NCBI GenBank assembly: GCA_964414585.1
Contig: CAYPXR010000041.1
Coordinates: 1-64,000, forward strand
DNA from: DATEMU01 sp964414585
GTDB taxonomy: Bacteria; Planctomycetota; Phycisphaerae; UBA1845; UTPLA1
Direction of reading: 5' to 3'
DNA length: 64,000 nucleotides
Shown here piece by piece: positions 16,301-24,635 of the stretch. Position numbers and translations under genes: made by a program. Under the pieces are notes generated by a model. It ran no database searches. It worked only from the letters and a program-made list of their open reading frames with translations, and was not told the origin of the DNA. Positions within the stretch are counted from its first letter, which is position 1. Each line of letters opens with the position of its first letter.

Positions 16301-16804
16301 TTACTGGCGGGCGGCGGTCAGGCCAACCAGGCAAGTGCAGGCGATGGCTTCGCCCCGGCCGACGGCGTCCAGACCTTCGCCGGTCTTGGCTTTGACGCCG
16401 ACGCGGTCGAGGGGGAGGCCGAGCAGTTCGGCGAGGCTTTTGCGGAGGGCGTCCTTGTGGCCGGCGAGCTTGGGCCGCTCGGCGTGAATGACGAGATCGA
16501 CCTGCTGCACGGCGTAATTTCGATCGCGAACGTCGGCAAGGACTTGTTTGAGAAGCTCCCGGCTGTCGCAGCCCTTGTACGCCGGGTCGGTGTCGGGAAA
16601 GCGATCGCCGATGTCCGGCAGACCGCACGCGCCGAGCAGCGCGTCCGTCAACGCATGCAGAACGACGTCGCCGTCGCTGTGACCGGCCGAGTGCCTATCG
16701 AAAGGGATGTCGATTCCACCGATGCGAAGGGGTCCGCCTGGCTCGAGCCGGTGCAGGTCGGTGCCGAGGCCGATTCGCGTAATGGGTCGTTCGTTCGGAT
16801 TCAT
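16301..16804 (-). CDS. ispF: 2-C-methyl-D-erythritol 2,4-cyclodiphosphate synthase
   Basis: 167 aa. It has the metal ligands of IspF in RIGLGTDLHRLEPGGPL (D-x-H) and the signature SAGHSDGDVVLHALTDALLGA with the third His. DIGDRFPDTDPAYKGCDS and VGVKAKTGEGLDAVGRGEAI complete the trimeric active site. It makes the cyclic diphosphate of the MEP isoprenoid pathway. No ispD partner is adjacent. It lies between dapF and cysS in the minus-strand run, with a heptamer inverted repeat in the 78-nt gap toward dapF. Confidence 0.95.
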   Translation of the reverse strand: MNPNERPITRIGLGTDLHRLEPGGPLRIGGIDIPFDRHSAGHSDGDVVLHALTDALLGACGLPDIGDRFPDTDPAYKGCDSRELLKQVLADVRDRNYAVQQVDLVIHAERPKLAGHKDALRKSLAELLGLPLDRVGVKAKTGEGLDAVGRGEAIACTCLVGLTAARQ

Positions 16805-16813
16805 GCTGTAATA

Positions 16814-16915
16814 ATATCGAATGGCGAATAGCGAATGGCGAATAGCGAAAAAAAAGGGCAGCCGCGAGTCTTTCTTCTTTCGCTATTCGCCATTCGCTAT
16901 TCGCCATTCCCCATT
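16814..16915. repeat. Inverted pair of GAATRGC heptamer repeats between dapF and ispF
   Basis: Left arm about 16816-16850: alternating GAATGGC and GAATAGC units ending GAAA. Right arm about 16878-16915 is the reverse complement. The right arm overlaps the 3' end of dapF and provides its last codons and stop. Confidence 0.85.
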
Positions 16916-17782
16916 AAACACTTCCACCGCCGGGCCGGTCTTGAAGACGCTGTTCGTCGCCTCGTCCCATTCGATGTCGAGGTCGCCGCCGGGAAGGTGC
17001 ATCAACGCGGATCGTTCGAGGCGGCCTTCCAGCACACCGGCGACGAGGACGGAGCAGGCCCCGGTGCCGCAGGCCTGGGTGAGACCGGTGCCGCGCTCCC
17101 ACGTTCGCATGGTCACTTCGCAGCGCGAGACGGCCTCGGCGACGTGAACATTGATGCGATTGGGGAAGAGTGGGTGGCGCTCGATGATCGGTCCGAGCCG
17201 GGCGAGGTCCATCGCTTCGATGGAGGGCAGAAAAAAGACGGCGTGCGGGTTGCCCATCGAGACGCAGGTCATCTCGTAGGTGTCGTCGCCCACACGGAGG
17301 GGCTGGCGGACGCAGCGTTGCCCCTCGACGGTCACGGGAATGTCAGCGGGGTTGAGGATCGGCGAGCCCATGTTGACGCGGACGCGGTCGATCTTGCCGT
17401 TGGCGTTGCGAAAGGCGGTCAATTGCAGGACGCCGCGATCCGTTTGGACGCGAAGGGAGGCTTGAGGCTTGAGACTTGAGGCTTGAGGTTGTCCGAGGCT
17501 GCGCTCAATGACGTACTTGGCGACGCAGCGGATGCCGTTGCCGCACATCTCGCCGCGCGAGCCGTCGGCGTTGTACATCTCCATGCGAACGTCGGCGGTC
17601 GTGCCCTTGGTCGGCGGGAGGATCAGGATGAGCCCGTCGGCGCCGATGCCCTTGTGGCGATCGCTCATCTTGCGACAGACGGCGGGGGCGTCGAGACCGT
17701 CAAGCTTTTGGGTGAAGCCCTCGACGTAGATGTAGTCGTTGCCGAGGCCGTGCATCTTTGTGAAGCGAAGCGGTGCGTTCAT
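16883..17782 (-). CDS. dapF: Diaminopimelate epimerase with repeat-derived insertion and tail
   Basis: 299 aa from ATG 17782 (MNAPLRFTKMHGLGNDYIYV); the open frame upstream is repeat sequence. It converts LL- to meso-diaminopimelate for lysine and peptidoglycan. Both catalytic cysteines are present: the first in GEMCGNGIRCVAKY, the second in TQACGTGACSVL. GNPHAVFF is also conserved. Two oddities are seen. After YVIERSLG there is an in-frame block QPQASSLKPQASLRV encoded by a heptamer repeat (17458-17487), placed before a conserved strand. The final residues NGEWRIANGE come from the repeat at 16878-16915, and the stop lies in it. Catalytic blocks are untouched, so activity is likely kept. Confidence 0.95.
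   Translation of the reverse strand: MNAPLRFTKMHGLGNDYIYVEGFTQKLDGLDAPAVCRKMSDRHKGIGADGLILILPPTKGTTADVRMEMYNADGSRGEMCGNGIRCVAKYVIERSLGQPQASSLKPQASLRVQTDRGVLQLTAFRNANGKIDRVRVNMGSPILNPADIPVTVEGQRCVRQPLRVGDDTYEMTCVSMGNPHAVFFLPSIEAMDLARLGPIIERHPLFPNRINVHVAEAVSRCEVTMRTWERGTGLTQACGTGACSVLVAGVLEGRLERSALMHLPGGDLDIEWDEATNSVFKTGPAVEVFNGEWRIANGE
17458..17487. repeat. RRCTTGA heptamer repeat inside dapF
   Basis: Tandem 7-nt units (GGCTTGA, GGCTTGA, GACTTGA, GGCTTGA) within the coding region. A 30-nt stretch is identical, base for base and in the same reading frame, to 18323-18352 inside pfaC. It encodes ASSLKPQAS. Confidence 0.9.
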
Positions 17783-17800
17783 ATCGAACCCAGTCAATGC

Positions 17801-17884
17801 TGAATAGCGAATGGCGAATAGCGAAGGCCGGAGCCGAGCGGGCGTCTTTGCTTTCGCCATTCGCCATTCATCATTCGCTATTCT
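17801..17884. repeat. Inverted pair of GAATRGC heptamer repeats between pfaC and dapF
   Basis: Left arm 17801-17826 (GAATAGC, GAATGGC, GAATAGC units). Right arm 17851-17884 is the complement with one altered unit. The right arm includes the pfaC stop codon (17871-17873) and its last codons. Confidence 0.8.
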
Positions 17885-20800
17885 CACGCAATCGGACGCC
17901 GAAGTCGAGCATCTCGTAAATGGTAATGCCATCCACGCTGAGAAAGCCCTTGGCCATGATCGTCGGCGTGGGGCCGTCCTCGCGGCGGGTGATGACGGCC
18001 TGGACCTCCACGCGGCGGTTGGTGGGGATGATCTGGCCGCGATAGGCCCAGGTATGCGGGGAGCCGATGGCGATCGGCTCGAAGCGATGCGTTGCGGCGA
18101 GGTCGGGCCAGCGGTCGAGGGCGAAGACCTTGAGCAATTGCAGGAAGGACTCCAGCCCCAGCGAGCCGGGCCAGACGGGGTCCTGGTAGAAGTGGGCCTT
18201 GAAGAACCACGCCGAGGGATCGACGCGGGTCGAGCCCTGGATGAAGCCGAGGCCGTGCGGACCGCCGTCGGGCAGGAGCACGTCGATGTCGTCGATCATG
18301 CGGAAGGCGCGGGCGGGGAGAGAGGCTTGAGGCTTGAGACTTGAGGCTTGAGTGAATTCCCCAGTGAATGAGTCGTCCGGCGTGAATGGGCGTTCCTCCG
18401 GCCAATTGAATTCCTCACTGCGTCGGAGTTTACCCGCCGCGGCGGGCGTTTCTGCGTGAGATGGATTGTAAAGTCGCTCTTTGGCGTCGCGGATGCCGAC
18501 CTGTTGTGCGAGCGAGGCCTTTGAGAAGAAGCCGAACGACGTCGTGCCGTCATAGACCCGCCGGTCGCCGCGCCAGACCTGCATGTCGAACTGTTCGATG
18601 ATCATTCCGCCTGCGCGGGAGACGTCGGTCATGCGCACGCGGATTCGGAGCGTGCCGCAGTCGGCGAAGAGTTCCTCGTGCTGCGTTGCCGTGCCGCCAA
18701 GGTTTCGGAAGGAGAGGTCCGTGTCGCTCGTCAATGCCGAACCGGCGTAGGCCGCGAGGAAGCCGCAGGGTTGTAGGGCGATTTCCAGCAAGACCGCGAA
18801 GGGCATCGACGGCTGGCGGTTCGCCGCGAAGTACCACGCATCCGGCGGGACGTCGTATTCGCACTCGATCCATCCGCCGGGCTTGAGCGCGAACGGCTCC
18901 GGCTCGACGGATGTCACGCGATCCAGAAAACAATAGGGCGGACCCGGCAGCCGCGCGCATTTGCGCTGATGATCGAAGACGCGGTACCGCTCGCCAAAGC
19001 AATCCGAGGGGTTGCCGATGCAGAAGGCGAGGATTTGTTCACGGGAAAAAACCGGTGAGGACGATTGAATCGTGCTAAAGCCCGGGGCAAGCTTGCCCCG
19101 GGCTTTCGGCGAATCATTCGTCGAGCGATTTTTCCACAGCGATTCCATCCGCTCGCGAGTCGTTCCCGTCATTTGCAGCGACATGTTCGTCATGCGGACG
19201 ATGGCCTCGCCGTCGGCGTACATCATCGCGTCGGCCAGCACATACGGCTCCGGCCGGTAGCCGATTTCCTTGGTCTCCACCTGATAGGTGACGATCTTCG
19301 TCTTTGGCGTGACCGGGCCGCGGCAGCGAAGGGAACTGACTACGCCGGCGACCGGCTCGTAGCTGATTTCGCGATCTTCGCCGACCCAGCCCATGCGGAG
19401 CAGGAACATTCGCAGCGTGTGAACGCAGCATTCGTACATCAGCGTGCCGGGCATAACCATGTCGTCGACGAAATGGCACGTCAGGAACCAGTCGTCGGGG
19501 TGGATGTCGGCCTCCGCGCGGATGATGCCGAGACCGAAACGGCCGCCGTCGGGGTCGAACTCCGTGACGCGGTCGATCAATTTCATGCGACCGCTGGGAA
19601 GCTTGAGCGGATCGGTCAGCGGCAATCCGGCGAACATTGGCCCGAAGCAGCCGGTGAGGTCGCCGCGTCGTAGCGCCGCAAGATTCGCGTCGTCATACGA
19701 TTTGACAGACATCGGCACGAGCGGTCGCCAGTCGGCGGGCCGCTTGCCTTGCGTCGGCGTCATTTCTTCCGGCGTCAATACGATCCCTCGCGAATTACGA
19801 ATTTCTTCCGCTGTGAAAAAGCCCGCGCAGCCATTTCGCATGGTGAGGACCGGCACGCCGTTGATCGTGCCGTCGAACTGGAAGAAGAAAAGGTACGTCT
19901 CGCCCTGGCGGACGAATTTTTCGATTCGGATGTCGTAGCGGATCGTCTCGCCGGGTCGCGGGAGTCCGCGGTGGAAGGTGACCGTCGCGTCGAGGAGGCG
20001 GTAGGTTCGAAGGCCCCTGGTGATTTTGTCGATGCCAAGATAGGCCGAGAGGAACAGGTCGGCCTGGCCGGCTTCGACGGTGATGCAGATCGGGGCGCGG
20101 CCGCCGTCGAGGTACCACGCGTCGGCGAAGACGTCGTGTTCAGTGACGACGCGGCCGCCGGTCATCGAGCCTTTGTCGCCGTCGATCTCCAGGATGCGAT
20201 CGACGAGCATCAGGGGTTCATCGGGCAGTCGCACCCGCGTCGGATGGTTGTCCACCTCCGCGAATTCAGGTCCGAGCACCTTGGCGACGGAGCCGCGAGC
20301 GAATTCCAGGCAAGATTCTCGCGATAGGACCGGTGCCATCGGAGCCGCGACTGTAAAGGAGCGCCGCGAGACGCTCGAAGGCCCATTCGGCGCTCCCTGA
20401 CGGTCGCGGCTCTGATCGGCCGCCGGTTCGGCGAGTGCTGTGGACGCCGCGCCTGAGCCGATCATCGCTTCGAGGACTTGCGATTGAAACGCGAGGGCCG
20501 AGGTCATCCCTTCGGAGGCGGTTTCGGAAAATCGCAAATAGGCCCGATGCGCGGACGCGGCCGCCTCGGTCGTGCGTTCCCATTCGGTCGCAAGGGAACC
20601 GCCGTCATATCGAGCGGCGACGGTCGCGGGTTCCAGAATTTGCGGTGCAGATGGTTGTAACCGTGGCGGTCGTCGTGTCGGTAACGGCGGCGTGGCAGGC
20701 ATTTGTCCGATTTTCACGACGACGGTTCGCACTCCTTCATTCTTCTGAGTTGCGGCTTCGCTTTGCGGCGGTCCGAGCAGGAATTCCACATTGATCGGGA

Positions 20801-23800
20801 CGCGTTCGGCGATCAGCGCCGCGGCCAGCCGGAAAACATCGCGCACTTCATTGTTGTCGCGTGAAGACGCGGATCTTGCGACGTGCGGCCGGCCCGCGAG
20901 AATCTTTCCGATCATTCGCGAGCAGGAGGCCTGCGGGCCGACTTCGATGAAGAGACGAACGCCGTCGGAGTAGGCCTGCTCAATCAATGCGGGAAAATCG
21001 AAGCCGTGCAGGGCCTGCGCGGTGATCGACTCGGCGGCGCTGGCCCGCGTCACGTCGTAGGCGCGGGCCGACGCGGCGCTGTAATAGCGAACACCGTCCG
21101 GCGGCGTGGTTTGTAAGAGGTGCAGCTCGCGGTAGGGCTCTTCGACCTGTCGCACCGCGTCGAAGTGGACCGTCGGCACGCCGTCGAGCGGCACGGCCCG
21201 GCACTTCAATCGACCGGCGACTGCTTCGACGTCCCTGCGCAATCCGCCAATGACGCACTCCTTCGGCGTGTTGACGATGAGCAGCCGCGCGTGCTCGACG
21301 CCTTGCAGCGCCTCTCGCACCGACTCGGCCGGTCGCCCGACGACGGCGGCGGTCCAATCGACAGCGACGTTCGCCGGCAGCTTCCACGCTGCGCGGAGGG
21401 CGTCGCACGGTCCGGCGAGGTCCGTCTTGAAGAGCGAACTGCGGTTCATGCGATCGAGCATGTCGTCGCGATCGGGCCACGCGCGCAGGGCAAAGAGCCC
21501 GGCCGATTCGCCGAGGCTGTAGCCGATGACGGCCTTCGGATCGAGTCCGAGCCGTCGGAGCAGGTCGCTCACCAATACGCCGTAGGTGACTTGCCGGAAG
21601 ATTGTGCCGTGGACGTCGTCCGGCGATTCGATGCCGCAGAACATCTGGCTTTGGAGCCGACGCGTTTCGGCGTCGAGCGTGCGGATGACGTCGGGCCATT
21701 GCATCGCAATGGCGCGGCCCATGTCGGGGTAATGATTGCCGGAACCGGGAAAGACAAAGGCAAGTTGACCTGAATTGCCGAGAGGCGCGGGGTTGTAGAA
21801 CGCGCCCTTGCGGCCGTCGAGCGGTCGTTCGGGATTCGTCGATAACGACGATCGCGCCACCGACGTTGCCTCCGCCAGTTCAGACTTTGATTCCGCGACA
21901 AACGCGATCCCAAGCCGGCGGTCGTGATTTGGCGGTCGCCGGCGGAGCCAATCGTGAGCGAGGGACATCACGTCGCTCGATCGGCTGTTGATCATCTCTG
22001 AGAGTTCGTCGATGCCGGCAATGAGTGTATTGGCGTCGTCGGCTTCAATGGCGAAGATGGCCGGCGATTCGATTGCTTGCAGAATTGAGCCGACGGATCT
22101 TTCAGATTCTTCGAGGATGACGCATTGGCTGTTGCCGTCGAGAGTCGTCGAGCTCACCGCCGCGCGGCGGGGGCCGTCGACCCGGTCGCGCCACCAGTAG
22201 CCTGGGGAATCGGCGTCGTCACTCGGCGGAAGGATTTCGTGATGGAGGCTTAGCGCGGCCTTGACGAGCGAGGCCATGCCCTCGGCGGCGCCGCATCGCC
22301 CGATTCGCCTGGGAGTGGATTCGCCGGATTCGCGGAGCGAAATCGAATCGATCGAAACGCCGCCATCCTCGCACGCACGTTCAAATGCGGGCTGCGCGGT
22401 TTCTTCGTCGGGGTGATCGGAGGCCGCGCCCGTGCCGCGAATGACGGCATAGATTCGGTCGCCGGCGGCCTTTGCGTCGGAAAGGCGTTTGAGGATGACG
22501 GCCGCCGCGCCGTCTCCGAGCGTATCATCGGCGCAACCGTTCGATTGGTGGAGCATCGCCGACGTGACGACATTGCGGATGTCGCCGGTCAGATCGACCG
22601 CTCCGACGATCGCGGCGTCGATTTCATTTCGCGCGAGCGCCCGGGCGGCAATCTCGACCGCGCGAAGGCCCGAGGCCTCGTCGCAGGAAACGGCGTAGCT
22701 CGGTCCGCCGAGTTGGAATTCGCGGGCGATGCGGCTGGCGATCATTCCGCCGAGCGCGCCGAGGGTTCGCGCGGCGTTGAGGGCCGGGCCGGCGGCGTCT
22801 TTGAGGGCGGCAATCCATTCCTCCATCTCGCAGTCGTCGAGATCGAAGCCCAGCTTTTCCGCCCACCGACGGGCCTGGCCTTCGATCCACCAGCGCAGGT
22901 GGAAGTTGGTCGTGTTGAAATCGAGAGCCATGCCGATGATCGCGCCGACGCGCGGTCGGCGTTCTCGCAACGGGAGGCCCGCGTCTTCGAGCGCGGCCGC
23001 CGCGACGTCGAGCATAAGCATTTGCTGCGGGAGGACCTCGGGGATTTCCGTCGGCGGCAGGCGATAGCGCCCGATGGGGACGTTCAGGCGTTCAAGGCGG
23101 CCGGTTACGGGCTCGCGGCCTTGGAGAGCTTGTCGGGCGAATTGGTGCAGAGACTCGGCGGCGCCGAAGTGCGTCGCCATTCCGACGATGGCGATGGGAT
23201 CGTTGGTCTTTTCAGGAATTCTGGCAAGGGCAGGTTCGCGCGGCGCTCCCTGACGGTCGCGGCTCTGATTTTTTGGCTCCGCAAATTCCTCGACGAGCAC
23301 ATGGGCATTGATGCCGCCGAAGCCGAAGGCGCTGACGGCCGCACGGCGAGGAGTGTCTTGGTTGCGCTGCGTCCAAGGCTCCGGCGTCGTTTGCACGCGG
23401 AACGGGCTGCCTGCTAGGGGGATCACCCGTCCGCCGTCGCGGTAATTTGCCGATGGCGGAAGCGTCCGTTCACGCATCGCGAGCAGCACTTTGATAAGCC
23501 CCGCCGCGCCTGCGCCAGTCAACAAATGGCCGATCATCGACTTGACCGATCCGATTGGGCAGCCTCCCGCTCGTGCGCTGATGTTGTTCCAGAGCGTTCG
23601 AAGGCTGGCGATCTCCTCCGCATCGCCGGTCGGGGTGCCGGTTCCGTGACACTCGATAAGATCGACCGCGTCGGGCGACCAACCGGCTTGCACATAGGCC
23701 TCGCGCATGGCGCGGAGTTGTCCTTCGGAGTCAGGGGCGAGCAGGCTGCCGCCGATGTCGTTGGACAGACCGATGCCGCGGATGACGCCGTGGATGCGGT

Positions 23801-24626
23801 CGCCGTCGCGCATGGCGTCGTCGAGCCGCTTGAGCACAACGATGCCGGCTCCCTCGCCGACGATGAGACCGTCGCAGGTTGCGTCGAACGGTGCACAGCG
23901 GCCGGACTTTGACAGGGCCAGCAACTGTGTGAAGCCCATTTGCGTGTAGAGGCATTCGGGTCTCGACACGCCGCCGGCAAGCATGGCGTCTGCCCGGCCC
24001 TCGCGGAGATCGTCGCAGGCGAACTTGAGGGCGTAGAGCGACGACGCGCAGGCCGCATCGAGGGTGTAGCTGCCGCCGCCGAGTTGCAGGGCCTGCGCGA
24101 GCAGCGCCGCGGGAAGACCGGTCACGCGGCTGTTGAGCGGGCGCGTGCGGAGCGAAGCTGCTTCGTCGCCGTTCGACGGGGCCAGGAGCTTTCGCTCGAA
24201 ATCGGCGCCGAGAATTTCACGCGTGATCGCGGACGAGGCGTCCGTCGGCAGGGCGATGGCGGCGAGGACCACTCCGACTCGCCGCCGGTCGAGGCTGTCC
24301 GTCACGGCGTCGTTGAAGGCTGCACGGCCCGCTTGGAGGACGAGGTGATAGAGCGGATCGAGCGAGTTCAAAAGATCGCGGTCGATGTCCAACCCGGCGG
24401 GGTCGATCGTGAAATCGTCGATGAAACATCCTCGCGCCGTATAGACGCGGTCCGGTTCGGGGCCCGCAGCCAGCGCGCGGCGGCGATCCAGAATCCACCG
24501 ATGCGGCGGCACGTCGCGCGTCGTGTCCACGCCGTCGCGGATGTTTCGCCAGAACGCAGCCAGATCGGTCGCGCCGGGGAAGATTCCCCCCATGCCGACG
24601 ATGGCGATGGCAGGTTCGCGGTTCAT
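17871..24626 (-). CDS. pfaC: PfaC-like secondary-lipid (PUFA-type) synthase: KS-CLF-AT-DH-DH
   Basis: 2251 aa. Domain 1 (about 5-445) is a ketosynthase with the full triad: Cys193 in DAACASSL, His327 in ECHGTGT, His367 in IGHLLTGAGAAG. Domain 2 (about 470-850) is a chain-length-factor-like KS in which the Cys position is Glu (SCDEASGLRAVE, near 640). Domain 3 (about 950-1270) is an acyltransferase (FVFPGSGNHYPDMG; GYSLGES near 1038). Then come two double-hotdog FabA-like dehydratases (about 1420-1825 and 1860-2245). In each, the first hotdog lacks the catalytic His and the second has it (WFLTCHFVDDMVMPG; FKAHFYQDPVWPG). It works with PfaA and PfaD to build an unsaturated fatty chain. AT placement after CLF resembles myxobacterial Pfa3, but no acyltransferase of the AGPAT type follows. 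Interdomain linkers contain repeat-derived segments. The start is 9 nt after the pfaA stop. Confidence 0.9.
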   Translation of the reverse strand: MNREPAIAIVGMGGIFPGATDLAAFWRNIRDGVDTTRDVPPHRWILDRRRALAAGPEPDRVYTARGCFIDDFTIDPAGLDIDRDLLNSLDPLYHLVLQAGRAAFNDAVTDSLDRRRVGVVLAAIALPTDASSAITREILGADFERKLLAPSNGDEAASLRTRPLNSRVTGLPAALLAQALQLGGGSYTLDAACASSLYALKFACDDLREGRADAMLAGGVSRPECLYTQMGFTQLLALSKSGRCAPFDATCDGLIVGEGAGIVVLKRLDDAMRDGDRIHGVIRGIGLSNDIGGSLLAPDSEGQLRAMREAYVQAGWSPDAVDLIECHGTGTPTGDAEEIASLRTLWNNISARAGGCPIGSVKSMIGHLLTGAGAAGLIKVLLAMRERTLPPSANYRDGGRVIPLAGSPFRVQTTPEPWTQRNQDTPRRAAVSAFGFGGINAHVLVEEFAEPKNQSRDRQGAPREPALARIPEKTNDPIAIVGMATHFGAAESLHQFARQALQGREPVTGRLERLNVPIGRYRLPPTEIPEVLPQQMLMLDVAAAALEDAGLPLRERRPRVGAIIGMALDFNTTNFHLRWWIEGQARRWAEKLGFDLDDCEMEEWIAALKDAAGPALNAARTLGALGGMIASRIAREFQLGGPSYAVSCDEASGLRAVEIAARALARNEIDAAIVGAVDLTGDIRNVVTSAMLHQSNGCADDTLGDGAAAVILKRLSDAKAAGDRIYAVIRGTGAASDHPDEETAQPAFERACEDGGVSIDSISLRESGESTPRRIGRCGAAEGMASLVKAALSLHHEILPPSDDADSPGYWWRDRVDGPRRAAVSSTTLDGNSQCVILEESERSVGSILQAIESPAIFAIEADDANTLIAGIDELSEMINSRSSDVMSLAHDWLRRRPPNHDRRLGIAFVAESKSELAEATSVARSSLSTNPERPLDGRKGAFYNPAPLGNSGQLAFVFPGSGNHYPDMGRAIAMQWPDVIRTLDAETRRLQSQMFCGIESPDDVHGTIFRQVTYGVLVSDLLRRLGLDPKAVIGYSLGESAGLFALRAWPDRDDMLDRMNRSSLFKTDLAGPCDALRAAWKLPANVAVDWTAAVVGRPAESVREALQGVEHARLLIVNTPKECVIGGLRRDVEAVAGRLKCRAVPLDGVPTVHFDAVRQVEEPYRELHLLQTTPPDGVRYYSAASARAYDVTRASAAESITAQALHGFDFPALIEQAYSDGVRLFIEVGPQASCSRMIGKILAGRPHVARSASSRDNNEVRDVFRLAAALIAERVPINVEFLLGPPQSEAATQKNEGVRTVVVKIGQMPATPPLPTRRPPRLQPSAPQILEPATVAARYDGGSLATEWERTTEAAASAHRAYLRFSETASEGMTSALAFQSQVLEAMIGSGAASTALAEPAADQSRDRQGAPNGPSSVSRRSFTVAAPMAPVLSRESCLEFARGSVAKVLGPEFAEVDNHPTRVRLPDEPLMLVDRILEIDGDKGSMTGGRVVTEHDVFADAWYLDGGRAPICITVEAGQADLFLSAYLGIDKITRGLRTYRLLDATVTFHRGLPRPGETIRYDIRIEKFVRQGETYLFFFQFDGTINGVPVLTMRNGCAGFFTAEEIRNSRGIVLTPEEMTPTQGKRPADWRPLVPMSVKSYDDANLAALRRGDLTGCFGPMFAGLPLTDPLKLPSGRMKLIDRVTEFDPDGGRFGLGIIRAEADIHPDDWFLTCHFVDDMVMPGTLMYECCVHTLRMFLLRMGWVGEDREISYEPVAGVVSSLRCRGPVTPKTKIVTYQVETKEIGYRPEPYVLADAMMYADGEAIVRMTNMSLQMTGTTRERMESLWKNRSTNDSPKARGKLAPGFSTIQSSSPVFSREQILAFCIGNPSDCFGERYRVFDHQRKCARLPGPPYCFLDRVTSVEPEPFALKPGGWIECEYDVPPDAWYFAANRQPSMPFAVLLEIALQPCGFLAAYAGSALTSDTDLSFRNLGGTATQHEELFADCGTLRIRVRMTDVSRAGGMIIEQFDMQVWRGDRRVYDGTTSFGFFSKASLAQQVGIRDAKERLYNPSHAETPAAAGKLRRSEEFNWPEERPFTPDDSFTGEFTQASSLKPQASLPARAFRMIDDIDVLLPDGGPHGLGFIQGSTRVDPSAWFFKAHFYQDPVWPGSLGLESFLQLLKVFALDRWPDLAATHRFEPIAIGSPHTWAYRGQIIPTNRRVEVQAVITRREDGPTPTIMAKGFLSVDGITIYEMLDFGVRLRENSE
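18323..18352. repeat. RRCTTGA heptamer repeat inside pfaC
   Basis: 30 nt identical to 17458-17487 in dapF and read in the same frame. It encodes QASSLKPQAS at about residues 2092-2101, in the middle of the second dehydratase didomain between its two hotdogs. Confidence 0.9.
19077..19106. repeat. Perfect 30-bp palindrome inside pfaC
   Basis: AAAGCCCGGGGCAAG followed directly by CTTGCCCCGGGCTTT, with no spacer and no mismatch. Read in the pfaC frame it gives PKARGKLAPGF around residues 1841-1850, in the linker between the first and second dehydratase didomains. Confidence 0.9.
20342..20416. repeat. Palindromic element inside pfaC, AT-DH linker
   Basis: Arm 20342-20366 (GAGCCGCGACTGTAAAGGAG and on) matches the reverse complement of 20392-20416 at 22 of 25 bases. 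The right part, 20388-20416, is a 29-nt exact copy of 23231-23259. It encodes QSRDRQGAP at about residues 1404-1412. Confidence 0.8.
23231..23259. repeat. Second copy of the QSRDRQGA-encoding element inside pfaC
   Basis: 29 nt identical to 20388-20416 and in the same frame. It encodes QSRDRQGAP at about residues 457-465, in the linker between the KS and chain-length-factor domains. No complementary arm was seen nearby. Confidence 0.85.
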
Positions 24627-24635
24627 GAGGCGACT

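Noticed and set aside
13464..17884. Reading the GAATRGC arrays as a CRISPR
   Set aside because: Units are 7 nt, have no spacers, occur as single inverted pairs, and no cas gene is present.
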